Origin: Gavia stellata
Taxonomy: Eukaryota; Chordata; Aves; Gaviiformes; Gaviidae
DNA length: 64,000 bases
Reading direction: 5' to 3'
NCBI RefSeq assembly: GCF_030936135.1
Contig: NC_082600.1
Span: 24,249,943-24,313,942, forward strand
A program made the translations under genes and the position numbers. Below, piece after piece: positions 11,171 through 22,030 of the stretch. Within the stretch, counting starts at the first letter, position 1. Every line of letters starts with the position of its first letter. A model generated the notes under the pieces. That model searched no databases and was not told the origin of the DNA. It saw only the letters and a list, made by a program, of their open reading frames with translations.

Positions 11171-12879
11171 GACAACTCCTCTCCCACATGGGGTCTCATC
11201 CTATCCGTTTCATTTTGCAGATCTAACTTCACTTCTTTCACACCACCTCTTTGCAGTCTTCCTTTTTCACCCTTACGTGCGAAAAACTGACTGAAAGGAC
11301 TGCTTGACTTTTTGTCAAACCCTTGTGAAAACCCTCTTCAGCTGTGGTAGACACGGAAAATAAGTTAATGGGCACCACCCAAGGAAAAGGACCGTACCCT
11401 GTCCTTGTGTCCCAGCTCTGCCTCTCCAATAAAACCACTACTGTGCATTCATACAGTGCTAAAGCTGAGAAAAAAAAACAAACAAAAAATCATCTAAATT
11501 AACTTCAAATGTCCTCCAGGTGCTGACTAACAAAGACTGGTGAAGGCCTCTGTCACCTGTGTCCGCAAGGGCAGCCGGTGGCCCAGAGGCCATGATGTTG
11601 TAGGCCATGCTCCCATCTTGAGGGAAACATAAGCCCTTAAGAAGCTTGCTGTAGGCTCCCTGATTAAGAGGAACTAAAATTATCCATTTTCTTTTATAAG
11701 AGTGCAAGGCAAAACTCTCCTCTATGCTTTCCTCTGCCGTGCATGCTCATTTGTGGGAGTGGCAGTTTTTAAAGAGAGCAGCATTAGACTGGTTATTTTT
11801 ATCTGGACTCTGCCCTTTTAATTTGTCTCTCACTTCCCACCCTCAGCTTCACACACCTGATCCTAAGTAAAAGACACTGGACTCTGGGAGAACTTGAGTC
11901 AATTCCAAATTCCAGGCTCTGCTCTCCAATTTGAGTCACTGAGTCTCTTAAAGCAAGCTGCCGCCTCCCCATGACAAATGAAGCTCCCACTCCTGTATGC
12001 CACTCCAGACAAGGGCCTCCTATAATTTTTATCCACTGCAGAACTCTGGGTCATGTAAATAAAGAAAACAAAAATAATAATTTGTATAATTCTCCTGCCA
12101 GAGTCTGATTATGATTTGGATGAAGCACTGAGAAATATCAGGCTGTGCAGAGTCTATATTTAGCTGAACGGGATCAAATCAAATCAAAGTAGAGAATTTG
12201 AAAAGGAGCAAAAAGCTCCAGGGATTCAGTTCATTACCAATCGCTGGACTCCAGTCCCGAACACAGCATGTCCATATTTCAGTGGCTAATATCACAGACT
12301 GCTAATTGTCTGGCAACACCTATTTTCTTTAGGGGGTTGACACAGCCTGATGAGTCTGCCAAACTGTTTGAAAATCCCTCATGCAGGGAGTGAAAGCTGT
12401 ATTCCAGTGCAAAGGATCCCAGGAGGGTTGTGCTAAAGCTGATAAAAGCAAAATGAGAAAAAAGAAGAGGTAAATGAGAAGGAGATGTTTTGTCCATGGG
12501 GCTTTTCCTAGTCCTTATGGAGAATGTACAACAAAGTTAGCAGTATGTTCTATTTCTAGCCTGTAGTTTATGAATAGGGCTTTATTTCCCGCTCCTAAGT
12601 CTCCTTCATTTTGCAGTCTGCGTGCTAAAGCATCAGCAACCTTGTTCCCTTTTCACTCTGTGTGCAGACTTGGAGAAGGAGATGCAGTACCAAGGCTGTC
12701 AAGCAAACACAAAATTCACACAAATGATGCAAGTCACTGCTTTGGTGTTGGGCTGGTGCTTGCTCTTGCTGATGGCCGGGCTGGCTCTCAGATTTGGTTG
12801 GCCTACCTTGTGTGTCCCAGGCAGGCTGCATGGGAGGGGGTGCCTGTGCGCTGCCCGGTTTCCACCTCATCCAGAAGAC

Positions 12880-13470
12880 TGGCGCAGAATGCCCAAATAT
12901 TCACGCACATGAGTACGTGATTATAGAAATGCTGGATCGCGTGTGAGGGGAATTCTGCTAGTTTGTTTCTCAGAATTTATATTTTGCCTGCCTTTGTGTA
13001 AGATTTCAAAAGCGGTTTGGCTGAATACATGGGGTTTTTTGTTTGTTTTCTCATTGCGTTGATTTTCTTTTCCAAGAGCTATTTTTTCTTTCAATAAATA
13101 ACAACAAAGAAGACAGCCAAGGCCTACAATGCAGATGATCAGCAAGGATGATATTGTCATCCTGTGTCAATCGGTTCCCGAGCCTGGTGAAATAAAGAGT
13201 CCCTTTGGGAACGTCAGCGCTTCATCAAGACCAATTAGTGGAGATGCCGCTGCTTATGTTTAAACATTAACGACTGGGCAGGGCTGCTTTTTGGAGTGCC
13301 TGACACTGGCATGGAACAAGGCACCGACCTAATTACTCCTCTACAAGAGCAGAAAACGCCTAGTGAATGCCTGCTTGGCAAGGATGTCTCATTAAGGGGA
13401 AAAAAACCCAACACAAGCACTCCTAGAAACAAAAATTAAAATGATAGGTAACCTGCGGCCGTGAGACTTA
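12880..13470. promoter_or_regulatory. CpG-retaining intronic block, candidate cis-element
   Basis: At least fifteen CpGs lie within about 590 bp of otherwise CpG-depleted intron, including CGCGTG near 12939, CCGAGC near 13180, ACGTCAGCGC near 13211 and TGCGGCCG near 13455. No repeat or convincing coding frame accounts for it. CpG retention plus ATTA cores (for example GACCAATTAGTGG near 13228) is typical of conserved noncoding elements, but conservation was not tested. The enhancer reading is inference. Confidence 0.3.
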
Positions 13471-14026
13471 CTTCATGGCTGTGGGAAATGAAAAGAAACT
13501 GCTATAAGGTTATGTGGGGCATATTTGTACCTATTTTTTGGTCAATAAGGTATATGAGAGACAGAATGCAAACTTGCATTGTTGGAGAACAGTGAAATAC
13601 GTTGCCACCCTTGGTATCAATGTTAAATAGTACTTGAAGGGCACTCCCATGCTGGTGTTTGATGGGCATTGTTGTGTTGGTCTGTTCCTTCAGGGTTTGC
13701 AAACTTGCCTAGGAAAAGAAGCATTTGGTAGACCTGAGTGAAGAGTTGGTAATGAGGAGCTTACAATATGTAGCCTCTCTTTCCGCTTAAATATGATCAA
13801 GAAGCAAACTGTGGTTTCCCAGTTCAAGAGTGTTGGTTAGAGTATTTTCAGTCATAATAGTTTTGTTAAAACAAAACCAGAAGAGTGAGGGGAAACAGCT
13901 GCTCAGATGTTTCTTGTCTCCTGAGCAGCTCTGTTCATTGCTGAGTTTTAGTTTCTATCCTTTTAACCTTTATTTGTCTTCTCCTCTGAAGAGTGCCAGC
14001 AAATATTAGAAATCGAAGTGTGTTGC

Positions 14027-14064
14027 TTTTATTACTTCTATTATTACTATTATTACTTCTTTTC
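14027..14064. repeat. TTA-type microsatellite
   Basis: Imperfect (TTA/TTACTA)n tract of about 38 bp. It explains the leucine-rich open frame across it, which is not a gene. Confidence 0.85.
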
Positions 14065-15077
14065 TATGACTGGATGAGCGCACACTCCAAAATACTGAGG
14101 TCCATTATTCATCCAGGGAGTGGGTGCAGCACAGATACTTACATGTCAGGCTTTGCCCAAAAGGCACATTTTGGGCAAGCTAGCTCTGAAATAGCATTTG
14201 CTTGGTAGTGCAAGAACAGTTAAGCTTTCTAGGTAAAGAGGGATCTAGTGTTTGTGCAGATGTGCAGATGTTGTGTTTCTTGAGATGTGCCCTTTTTTGG
14301 TAGTTACCAACTTACCACAAAATGCTGAGTTGTCTGGCTGGCTTAGGGATTGAATGCAGCCCTCAGGATGATTATAAGGCCGCCACGTGATCTTGACCTG
14401 TGTATTTCTTTGCTCAAGTCTGGCCCTTTACCTTACTCAGTCCTGCTTTGCCTATCTTACTGCACAGAATGGCAGAGAGAAATGAGATGTGCAACAGCTG
14501 CACAGAAGAGTACCTACTACCTGCTAAGTTATAGGTGGTCTGTAGCACTTCTTAAACACTGCAAGATGCTTAATGCTACTTCTTAAATGCTACAGCCTGT
14601 GTCTCTGGGCTTGCCTCTCTCCAGATAGATACTTTTCTCTCAAAAACTGGGATACAGCTCTTCTCCTTCCTTGAGTTCAATGGACAGGCCACTCACACAG
14701 CAGGTCCTAAACTCAGCTATTTCAAACCTCGCTTGCTTTCAAAGGCAAATGAGCACAAGGCTTGTTTTTTTAACTGTTACCAGGGCTGTAGCAGATAGCA
14801 ATGCTACAGATGCAGGTTTACGGGATGGGGTGCCACAAGGGGCTGTGCTTTCCTGGGGCATCACTTGCTTCCCTTGCCTGTGATGCAGCTGCAGCTGCAC
14901 ATGCCCTACTCCCAGTGGTGTGATCACTATGTGCTTGGCCTGGAGAGATTTGTGAGTCTCGGGCAGTCTTTCTGTGGCTCTCTTCTTTGCTGATCTCCGA
15001 GTGAATGGCAGCACAGTTGTGTCTCTATTTGCCCCATAGAAAATAGTCAAAATTATGTTTATATTGTGTGCCAACAT

Positions 15078-15127
15078 GCTGTGAGACCATCTCATGTAGC
15101 TGTGAAACCATCTCATGTAGCTGTGAA
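15078..15127. repeat. 21-bp tandem repeat, about 2.4 copies
   Basis: Two copies of a 21-bp unit starting GCTGTGA and ending CCATCTCATGTA (15078-15098 and 15099-15119) differ at one base, and a partial third copy follows. Confidence 0.9.
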
Positions 15128-15465
15128 GTCTGGCAGCTTTAAGGACAGTGTCTTAGAAACTTTGCTTTGGTTAGAATCTTGCTTCTGTTGCTATTCTGAT
15201 GAAATAATGCCGAGTCATAAATAACTGTAGATTTGTTCAAGGTAGTCAGGTTTCTCAGGGAGAAATGGAGGATCCCGTACCTACAATATACTTGCCTCTG
15301 GATCTGTGTGTAGCAGCAATTGCATCAGTTGAGTATTCAGCTGTTAACTCAGCTTCTTACTGTATCTGACTCGCCAGGATACCTTGTAATGTAGAATAGA
15401 AGTGCACCAAAAATCAGTTATTTATTATTTATTCAGTTTTTACACAGTTCTCATTCAGCATTAAC

Positions 15466-15546
15466 TTCTATTGACTTCAATTGGAGTGTAGCTTCAGAGA
15501 GAAATATATAAAATATGACATAAAGACTTCAGAATTTGGCCCTGTA
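15466..15546 (+). repeat. Ancient amniote repeat fragment
   Basis: TATTGACTTCAATTGGAGTG followed about 45 bp later by GACTTCAGAATTTGGCCCTG resembles the bird/reptile pattern 'cattgacttcaatgggagtt ... ggacttcaggatttggccct'. No family name is secure. Confidence 0.45.
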
Positions 15547-15859
15547 CATTTCCTTCAAAGCAACACTTCTGAACATGATCAAATATGCAGGAGACAGAGA
15601 GAGATAGAAAGTGTCAGGAAAATACAAAAGGATAATTGCATTGTTGTACTGGAGCTTGATGTTAAAGGCAGATACATAAGAATTGCTGTGGCAGAGCTCT
15701 TTGAAAACTGTCTTATGTAATAGTATTTTGTGGTTCTATAGCAGTTATCAGCTAAGGATCTTGGAGCCCTCTGCAGGCTCCACCTTATTCTGGCAGTCCC
15801 TTCTGTGAGATGCTTATATTCTGTCTTTTTTCTATAGGCAGGGAAATAGAAATGGTCAG

Positions 15860-15925
15860 GCAAAATGACTTTTCCACAATTGCCTGTTGGGTCTGAGTTA
15901 GATCTGGGGTTAGAGCTGAGAACAG
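15860..15925 (-). repeat. MIR-like SINE relic
   Basis: AAAATGACTTTTCCACAATT followed by TGTTGGGTCTGAGTTAGATC and GGGGTTAGAGCTGAG parallels the reverse complement of the MIR core (TGACTTGCCCAAGGTCACAC ... GGATTAGAACTCAG). Confidence 0.45.
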
Positions 15926-16264
15926 TTTGTTTTCACTTCATCCTACTTCGACCATCATATAAACTTTCCCCTTTTCCTGCTGCTTTTCCCCCAATCATCT
16001 TCTAGAGAAACATTGCAGTAGAAGGAAATGTGTCACTCAATTACTGATAAAATTACTGCAAAGTGGCTAGAAAACCCTTTGGAGAGCGCAGTCTTGGATG
16101 GTCCACTGTCAAAACAGAATGATATATTGAGTGGGCATCTGCAGAGATCTTTCTTGTGTTTGCCATTCTGAGTATTTTCATTCTTGGACTGCAGGATGAA
16201 AAAGAATATACATGTATGAAATCTGCAAACCTCTCAAAACTGAGAGGCACTGCATGTGTTGTGA

Positions 16265-16830
16265 AGATCGGGAATACAATGCGGAATGATTTTGGAGAAT
16301 TGGAAAAATGGCTTGAAATGTAAGATGCAGCTCAATGGGGCCAAGTGCAGAGCACCCAATTCAGACTGGACTGATGAAATACCCAAATCCATGATGGGGA
16401 GCAACTAGAAAGGCAGAAAAAGGGACCTAGTCATTATAACTTCTCACTAGCTAACCCCTAGTCAACAGTCTACTGTTTTTCCAAAACAGTCATGATGTTT
16501 CATGAAAAGCAAACATCTGGAATGTATAAACAGGTGTAGCCTGTGAGATACATGAAGTAATTGTCTGATTATTCTGAGAATTAGTAAAAACTCTTTTGAG
16601 GATTTGAACACTGCACTTCAAGGAAGATGTGAACCAAGTGGAGAGAACTCAGAGGATGGCAGTGAAAAAAAAGTCTGGAAAATTTGGCTCACAGAGAAAA
16701 GTTAGAAGAAATTAGAGGTAGGCTGTCTGAAAGCAAATTAGAGTCTGCAAATACATAAGGGTGGACAGGACTATGTGTGTAGTAGACAGGACAAGACAGA
16801 TCTCAGATCAAATTTTCTAACAATAATGAA
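16265..16830 (+). repeat. Decayed CR1/L3-like LINE fragment
   Basis: The fragment keeps the order of the 3' part of a CR1/L3 reverse-transcriptase ORF, though it is riddled with stops and indels. A 'CTCAATGGGGCCAAGTGCAG' segment (the NEAKC motif region) lies near 16332, AAAGGGACCTAGTC (the RDLG region) near 16420, GTCTGGAAAATTTGGCTCAC near 16673, AATACATAAGGGTGG near 16749 and GACAGGACAAGACAG near 16786. It ends about 235 bp before DIO2 exon 2. It is far older than the two recognisable CR1 copies downstream. Confidence 0.6.
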
Positions 16831-17064
16831 GTAGTATACCTGTCAGGAATGTCACATTTCCCTGCATTGTGAGTGGGCATGGTCTAGACGAACTTTTGAA
16901 GCTGCTGCTTTTGATGATTTGCTGTATCTCCATGCTATTGTCCATGCGGGTAATTAGGAACTTTTTTGAACAGGTGACTCTATTTATTTGAAGAGAGTAG
17001 TCATGAGGATACTGGACAAGCAAGTCACACTAACTTGCTATGTTTTAATTTGTTTTGCCATCAG

Positions 17065-17682
17065 GTCAAACTGGGAGGAGAAGCCCCAAACTCCAGTGTA
17101 ATTCACATAGCCAAGGGCAGTGATGGCAGCAGTAGCAACTGGAAGAGTGTTGGTGGCAAGTGTGGAACCAAATGCCACCTTCTGGATTTTGCCAATCCCG
17201 AGCGGCCACTGGTGGTCAATTTTGGTTCAGCTACCTGACCACCGTTCACAAGCCAGCTGTCAGCCTTCAGCAAGCTGGTGGAGGAGTTCTCTGGTGTGGC
17301 TGACTTTCTGTTGGTCTACATTGATGAGGCTCACCCGTCAGATGGCTGGGCTGCCCCTGGAATCTCTCCCTCTTCATTTGAAGTTAAGAAACACAGGAAC
17401 CAGGAAGACCGATGTGCAGCTGCTCACCAGCTCCTAGAGCGCTTTTCCTTGCCACCCCAGTGCCAAGTGGTGGCTGACTGCATGGACAACAATGCCAATG
17501 TGGCCTATGGGGTTTCATTTGAGCGAGTATGCATTGTGCAGAGACAAAAAATTGCCTACCTGGGAGGCAAAGGCCCCTTTTTCTACAATCTGCAGGAGGT
17601 TCGGCTTTGGCTGGAACAAAACTTCAGCAAAAGATGAAATCCATTCTCTACAGAAGCTATATCAACAGATGTGTCCCTTTAA
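17065..17682 (+). CDS. DIO2: DIO2 coding exon 2 (catalytic domain, selenocysteine-containing)
   Basis: Encodes residues 75-279 of type 2 deiodinase, starting VKLGGEAPNSSV after the acceptor. The thioredoxin-fold catalytic domain follows: FANPERPLVVNFGSAT, Sec132 (TGA at 17236-17238), PPFTSQL, then DEAHPSDGW with conserved His164 and FEVKKH with His184 (catalytic-site histidines of the family), and RQKIAYLGGKGPF with Lys236 and Lys243, equivalent to the lysines ubiquitinated in mammalian D2. Residues 91-110 form the variable insertion that confers short half-life; here it is Gly/Ser/Lys-rich. A second in-frame TGA is codon 265. Reading it as Sec adds 14 residues ending TDVSL before TAA; stopping there gives 264 residues. 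The end is drawn at the TAA because vertebrate D2 usually carries this second Sec. Confidence 0.97.
17236..17238 (+). other. DIO2: Selenocysteine UGA codon (Sec132) in the active site
   Basis: The TGA sits in NFGSAT-TGA-PPFTSQ, exactly where all deiodinases have the catalytic selenocysteine. The protein continues in the same frame with full family similarity for 132 further codons. A SECIS element in the 3' UTR supports recoding. Ordinary gene callers would end or split the gene here. Confidence 0.97.
17635..17637 (+). other. DIO2: Second in-frame UGA (codon 265)
   Basis: After NFSKR the frame meets TGA, then 14 sense codons and TAA at 17680-17682. Type 2 deiodinases in other vertebrates have a second UGA at this same place. 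It can be read as Sec or as stop and is not required for activity. With the SECIS present, either outcome is possible. Confidence 0.85.
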
Positions 17683-19617
17683 GGTGATGTAAAAGGGAAA
17701 AAAAGAAAACATATGCTGGTTTGAATAAGGCCTTTCAGATGATTGCAGGAGAACACATTTGATAACAAGGTTAAATGAACATTAACTAGGAAAAGAAAAG
17801 AAAACAAAAAACTAACTCCACAGAAACATTATTGTGTGAAAAAATCCCACTCCTGCACTTGCTATGGGACAGAAGAGGTGAAGAGGCTTCTACGAAAAGG
17901 TGCTGCTGGAGAGCAGGAAGAGTGGTGAGATAAGACCTGTCTCCCAGGAATCTGCCTCATGAGCGTCAGCCCTGGGGTGAGCCAGAAGCGGTTGCCCCAG
18001 AAGTAGTTGCTGCTTGGAACACAATCCATGGAAAGGCAATGCTGTACATTTCATCAGAAATGCTTCTTTACTCTCCTGTGGCCAATGCAAGTGACCTGGG
18101 AGGAGCCAGGGGGCTTGCAATTACTTTGCATAGAAATGCAGTGGAGTGTGGCAATTGTCCTCTCTCTTTATTGTTCAGAGACTACAGGAACTACCATGCA
18201 ATGCATCCTGCAGGCAGACTGGCTGCTCAGATCAAGATGAAACATCGTATGCTGGTATTTGTACTCTCTGTGGATGCCTCTACACAGCATATTAACCATG
18301 TAATTCTATCTAGATGTTTGTATCCAGTATGCAGGCCTGTGCCTGCTGGGAAAGATGTTAAAATCTATGAAGTTGGACCAAAAAGGCAAAGGTGAACAAA
18401 TAAGCCCATTACAATTTGAAAACTAAAAAACCTGGACTATTTGTAATAAAACAGCGAGAATCATCTACAGCGTGCATCATGCAACAAAACTCAGCTGATG
18501 CCAGCCAACTTGGTTCTCTGAGCTGACAACACACATTTATCAATATTCTCTGATTCTCTTCTCTGTTTCTTTACCAGCCTCTCTTTCTGTCTAGCAATAA
18601 GCTTAAAGGTATTTTCATTTTTAGCTTTTTAAAAAAATAACTTATTTCTCTCTTTTATTTTTATTTTATATAATGACCTTACAGATGTATTTTGGGGATG
18701 GGGGAACTTATACACAACTTTACCTCATTGAAATGGAAACCTATCCTGTCAGTTACTCTGTTAAATGTAGTCATGCTGATTTTTGCTATCTTAGATACCT
18801 GCAACTAGTTTATAGCTGCATTAGTTTGTCTGGACGTTAAGTGGTTTGCAGCCTCAGAAGTGATTAACAGCAGTTCTGCTATCAGATGAGCTGAGAGTCT
18901 GTTTCACTCGTGTTCTGAAAAGCCTTCCCAGAGAAACAGGGAGGACAAAGAGTGTGAATTAATGTGAATAAGTGTAAAAGATGGCAGAATTTTCATATTA
19001 ATGGGTCTGAGGAATTATTGATTATGTTTAAAGAGATACTGTCAACTTAGATTATACGTTAGGTTTAGGTATTTCTAAAACTAAAATGACTTAATCAAGC
19101 CTGATGAAAATGCAAGTTTACAGTGAGCTAACCCATTAGAGCTAATAAATGAAAACCCATAAGGAGATGGACTATCCAAGTTTTCTCTCAACTTTGTCAG
19201 AAACATGAAACAGATAAATGGGGTAAGTGGCAAAAATCCAATTAGTTCTTTTAATTTCTCATCCTGCCAGTTGTCAGGAATATGTATTAATACTAACACA
19301 AGAAAGAACAGAAAATACATACATAAATATTTTCATTTTCACAATGTCCCTTTAATATTGTGTATTTCTTTTTGCTTGGATGTTGGTCAACTTAGCCAAT
19401 GTACAAGGCATTTGGAAATGTGTTTTCAAGCACAGATCTGAAGTAATGACAGTAACATGAGTGAATTCTCCCATATTCAGGTTCATGCTTCCCTTCTCAC
19501 ATTTTCCTCCACACACTGTTAAACATATACACACACTTACACAGTTTGGTAACGTGTATCAGAGAAGGGTGTAAAGAATGGTCTTCAGACCTTCTGGTGA
19601 GCCCCACTTCTCAGAGG

Positions 19618-19697
19618 GCATGTGTGTGTGTGTATACGTATGTATGCATATATATGTATATCATATTTTTATGTATGTATATTCATATGCATGCACA
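19618..19697. repeat. TG/TA microsatellite in the 3' UTR
   Basis: A (TG)n run followed by imperfect TATG/TATA repeats over about 80 bp, inside the transcribed DIO2 3' UTR. Confidence 0.85.
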
Positions 19698-19837
19698 CAT
19701 AAGTGGTGTCTAAGACCAATAATAGTAATTATTCTGTCCTCCCATTCATTAAAGTTACTGTAACTCATTGCTCAGTGTGGAAGATTGTTATACATTTTCA
19801 GGACTAACTGGGATATATAACTGAAATTTTTAAACCT

Positions 19838-20040
19838 AGTATCATAGAAACAGTAACATAGACAAACTAAGTGGTTTATTTAATCCAGTGTCCTACCTCT
19901 GACTGTATCAGATGCTTCAGGGGAAGGTGCAATAATTTCTTCTGGATTTTTCATTAGCTTCAGCCCTTATTATTTTTGTCTTGTCTGTGATTGTTGTCTC
20001 ATCATCCCTATGAGAGACTGATCCTGAGTTTTGAGATCTA
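19838..20040 (+). repeat. Ancient amniote repeat in the 3' UTR
   Basis: AATCCAGTGTCCTACCTCTG followed by TCAGATGCTTCAGGGGAAGG and TGCAA closely follows a repeat abundant in turtle, crocodile and bird DNA ('ccagtatcctgtctctgac ... agatgcttcagaggaaggtgcaa'). The remainder is decayed. The family name is uncertain, possibly a CR1-related 3' end. Confidence 0.55.
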
Positions 20041-22030
20041 AATGTTTCTTGAGGCGGAGAATACTAACATAAAAAAATATCACATTTAGGAACAAAGAAA
20101 AACAAATGAAAACAGATTTTTTTTTCAGATTTAAACTGGCTGCTTTTCAATGTCATTCTCATCTCTCGCTCTTGTATGCTAAAAGAGTATAAACAGAAGT
20201 GATCCCAATTTTTCTTCTGTATGTCAGTGATTATATACTCTATATAGAAATCTACACACCTTTTGTTTGTTTCTTAAGCCAAACAGTAATTCACATTCTT
20301 ATACAGGTCCATATTCTTTGCCTGTCTCTGAATCTCTTCTGGTTTTGCTACACTGTCCTTTTACTCAGGTGAGTAAAGCTGTAGACATTACTCCAAGTGA
20401 AAATATGTATTGATATACCCAGCACAACATCTTTTCCTTATTATATCCTATTCTTTGGTCATCTGAAACTTTATTAATCCATAGCAACCCCATAGCCTTT
20501 GTAAAACTTAAACTAATAACTCTTTTCTTCCCTCTTCTTTTCCCCATCATGCAGTTGAAGTCTGAACTGTTTATCCAGGAAATGCTAGCCAAATGTTTAG
20601 CACAGCTGTTGAAACATACCTTTAGCTCGGAGGAGAGAGTCTGAGTTACTAATTCAGTTAGTTAATACCCCTTTGCCTATCTAAAGTTACAGTTATTTTT
20701 CAAGTCCATTTTCTCCTTTTGCATTTACATTATTTTGTCTTGTTATTCTTAGATGCCTGTTCATCACATAGTATAAAGGAATTATAAAATTGGCTCCTGT
20801 AAATGGGAAATCCACAAGGATTTTCCACAAGAAAAAATACACAATAACTTCAGTTCTTTCTTGGCAACATGAATGCATTAGCCTGCCCCAAACTTAAAGA
20901 TAGTTCAGCCTCGCTGATTATCAAGACAGAAATACATTTTGCAAATACTTAATTTTCCCCAGAAAATTTGTGGTCAGAAAGCAGGGGAAGTATTTCAGAG
21001 AGAAATGGGCTTAGAGGAAAAAAAAATCTTTTGTAAGTGGCTGATAGAAATACAAGCTCTTCATTTTTTTGTTGAAAAAATTAGAACATTTTATAGCACT
21101 AACAGTTTTAAATCAAACTTCATGCATTGTCCTTGTTTAATGATAGAAGTGGCCATATGTCAGATACGCAAAATTATTGTAACAGTGGGTTTTTCTGGGT
21201 CCAGGTAGAAATTTTGCTGTCTTGCTAGCATCATACTTCACAATTGGTCTAGTCTGCTGTGAGGCTGGATTTGCTTTGGTCTCTTATTCTCACTCTTTGA
21301 GGGCACTAAACCATATTACTTGAGGTGCTTCAGTGTGACATACATATTGAGCAATAGCTCACAAAATAGGTGCCCAAAAGTATTCTGGAAGGCTACTGTA
21401 TATAAGAAAGACCCCAATACTGTGTCTCAACATTAGTATGGGAAACTTCCAGTACTTTTTGATTTTGAGCAAGCTATTCTGGGCTGTCATTCTACACTGT
21501 TCTGTGTTTAGCATCATTATTTAGCACTGTGTAAAATGAATGTAAAACATTTTGTACAGATGAAAACGATAGCATTTTGCTCTTGCTTGTGTAGACCATG
21601 ACATAAATTTAAGGCAGCAGGAAAACATGCCCTGTCTATTAAAAAGAAAGAAATATATTATGAAATACGTTGTTGAACAACTCTCTGAACACTTTGAAAA
21701 ACAAAATGCAATCATTTTTATGAAGGTGATCTTGGTGGGAAACCCACAAAGCTTCTCAAAAAGGTATCAGTGCTATGCGTTCAGGTGTGTGTGGGGAGGA
21801 AGGTTATGTTTCTGTGTGTGCGAAAGTGACTTTTCTGTGATGTGGTGTATAGGTTTAAGAGTTTTTAAGACTTTCCTTCAGTACTATAACCAAAGCAATA
21901 AGATGTATCAGGCAGGGAATATTGGCCAGTTTTGTTCAACTCTACACCATGTCTGTGCTGGATCTGTATTCAGTGACCTTTGGGCCCAATTTGGAGGCTT
22001 CAGAGAAGAGAGACTGGGGTGAGACAGTGA

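Larger units (their letters stand above)
5871..17064 (+). other. DIO2: DIO2 intron 1
   Basis: Phase-0 intron of about 11.2 kb with donor GTGGGT and acceptor GCCATCAG preceded by a T-rich tract. A single coding intron at this point, between the anchor/linker and the catalytic domain, is the known DIO2 layout. It holds MIR-like relics, an old CR1/L3-like fragment near its 3' end, microsatellites and a CpG-retaining block. No extra coding exon was recognised. Confidence 0.93.

Noticed and set aside
12570..12920. Overlapping open frames of 80-116 codons on both strands in intron 1
   Set aside because: Three frames overlap in a GC-richer patch; no family resemblance, and no splice logic links them to DIO2.
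14739..15116. 125-codon minus-strand open frame
   Set aside because: Runs through the 21-bp tandem repeat, no recognisable domain; best explained as chance.
17035..17064. Open frame starting upstream of exon 2
   Set aside because: Ten codons upstream of the acceptor are intron read-through; the T-rich tract and CAG acceptor define the exon start at 17065.
17236..17238. TGA as a disabling mutation (pseudogene reading)
   Set aside because: The codon is at the catalytic Sec site, downstream similarity is uninterrupted, and a SECIS is present.
18039..18395. 118-codon open frame in the DIO2 3' UTR
   Set aside because: Lies within the transcript after the stop codon, overlaps a second frame, and has no recognisable domain.
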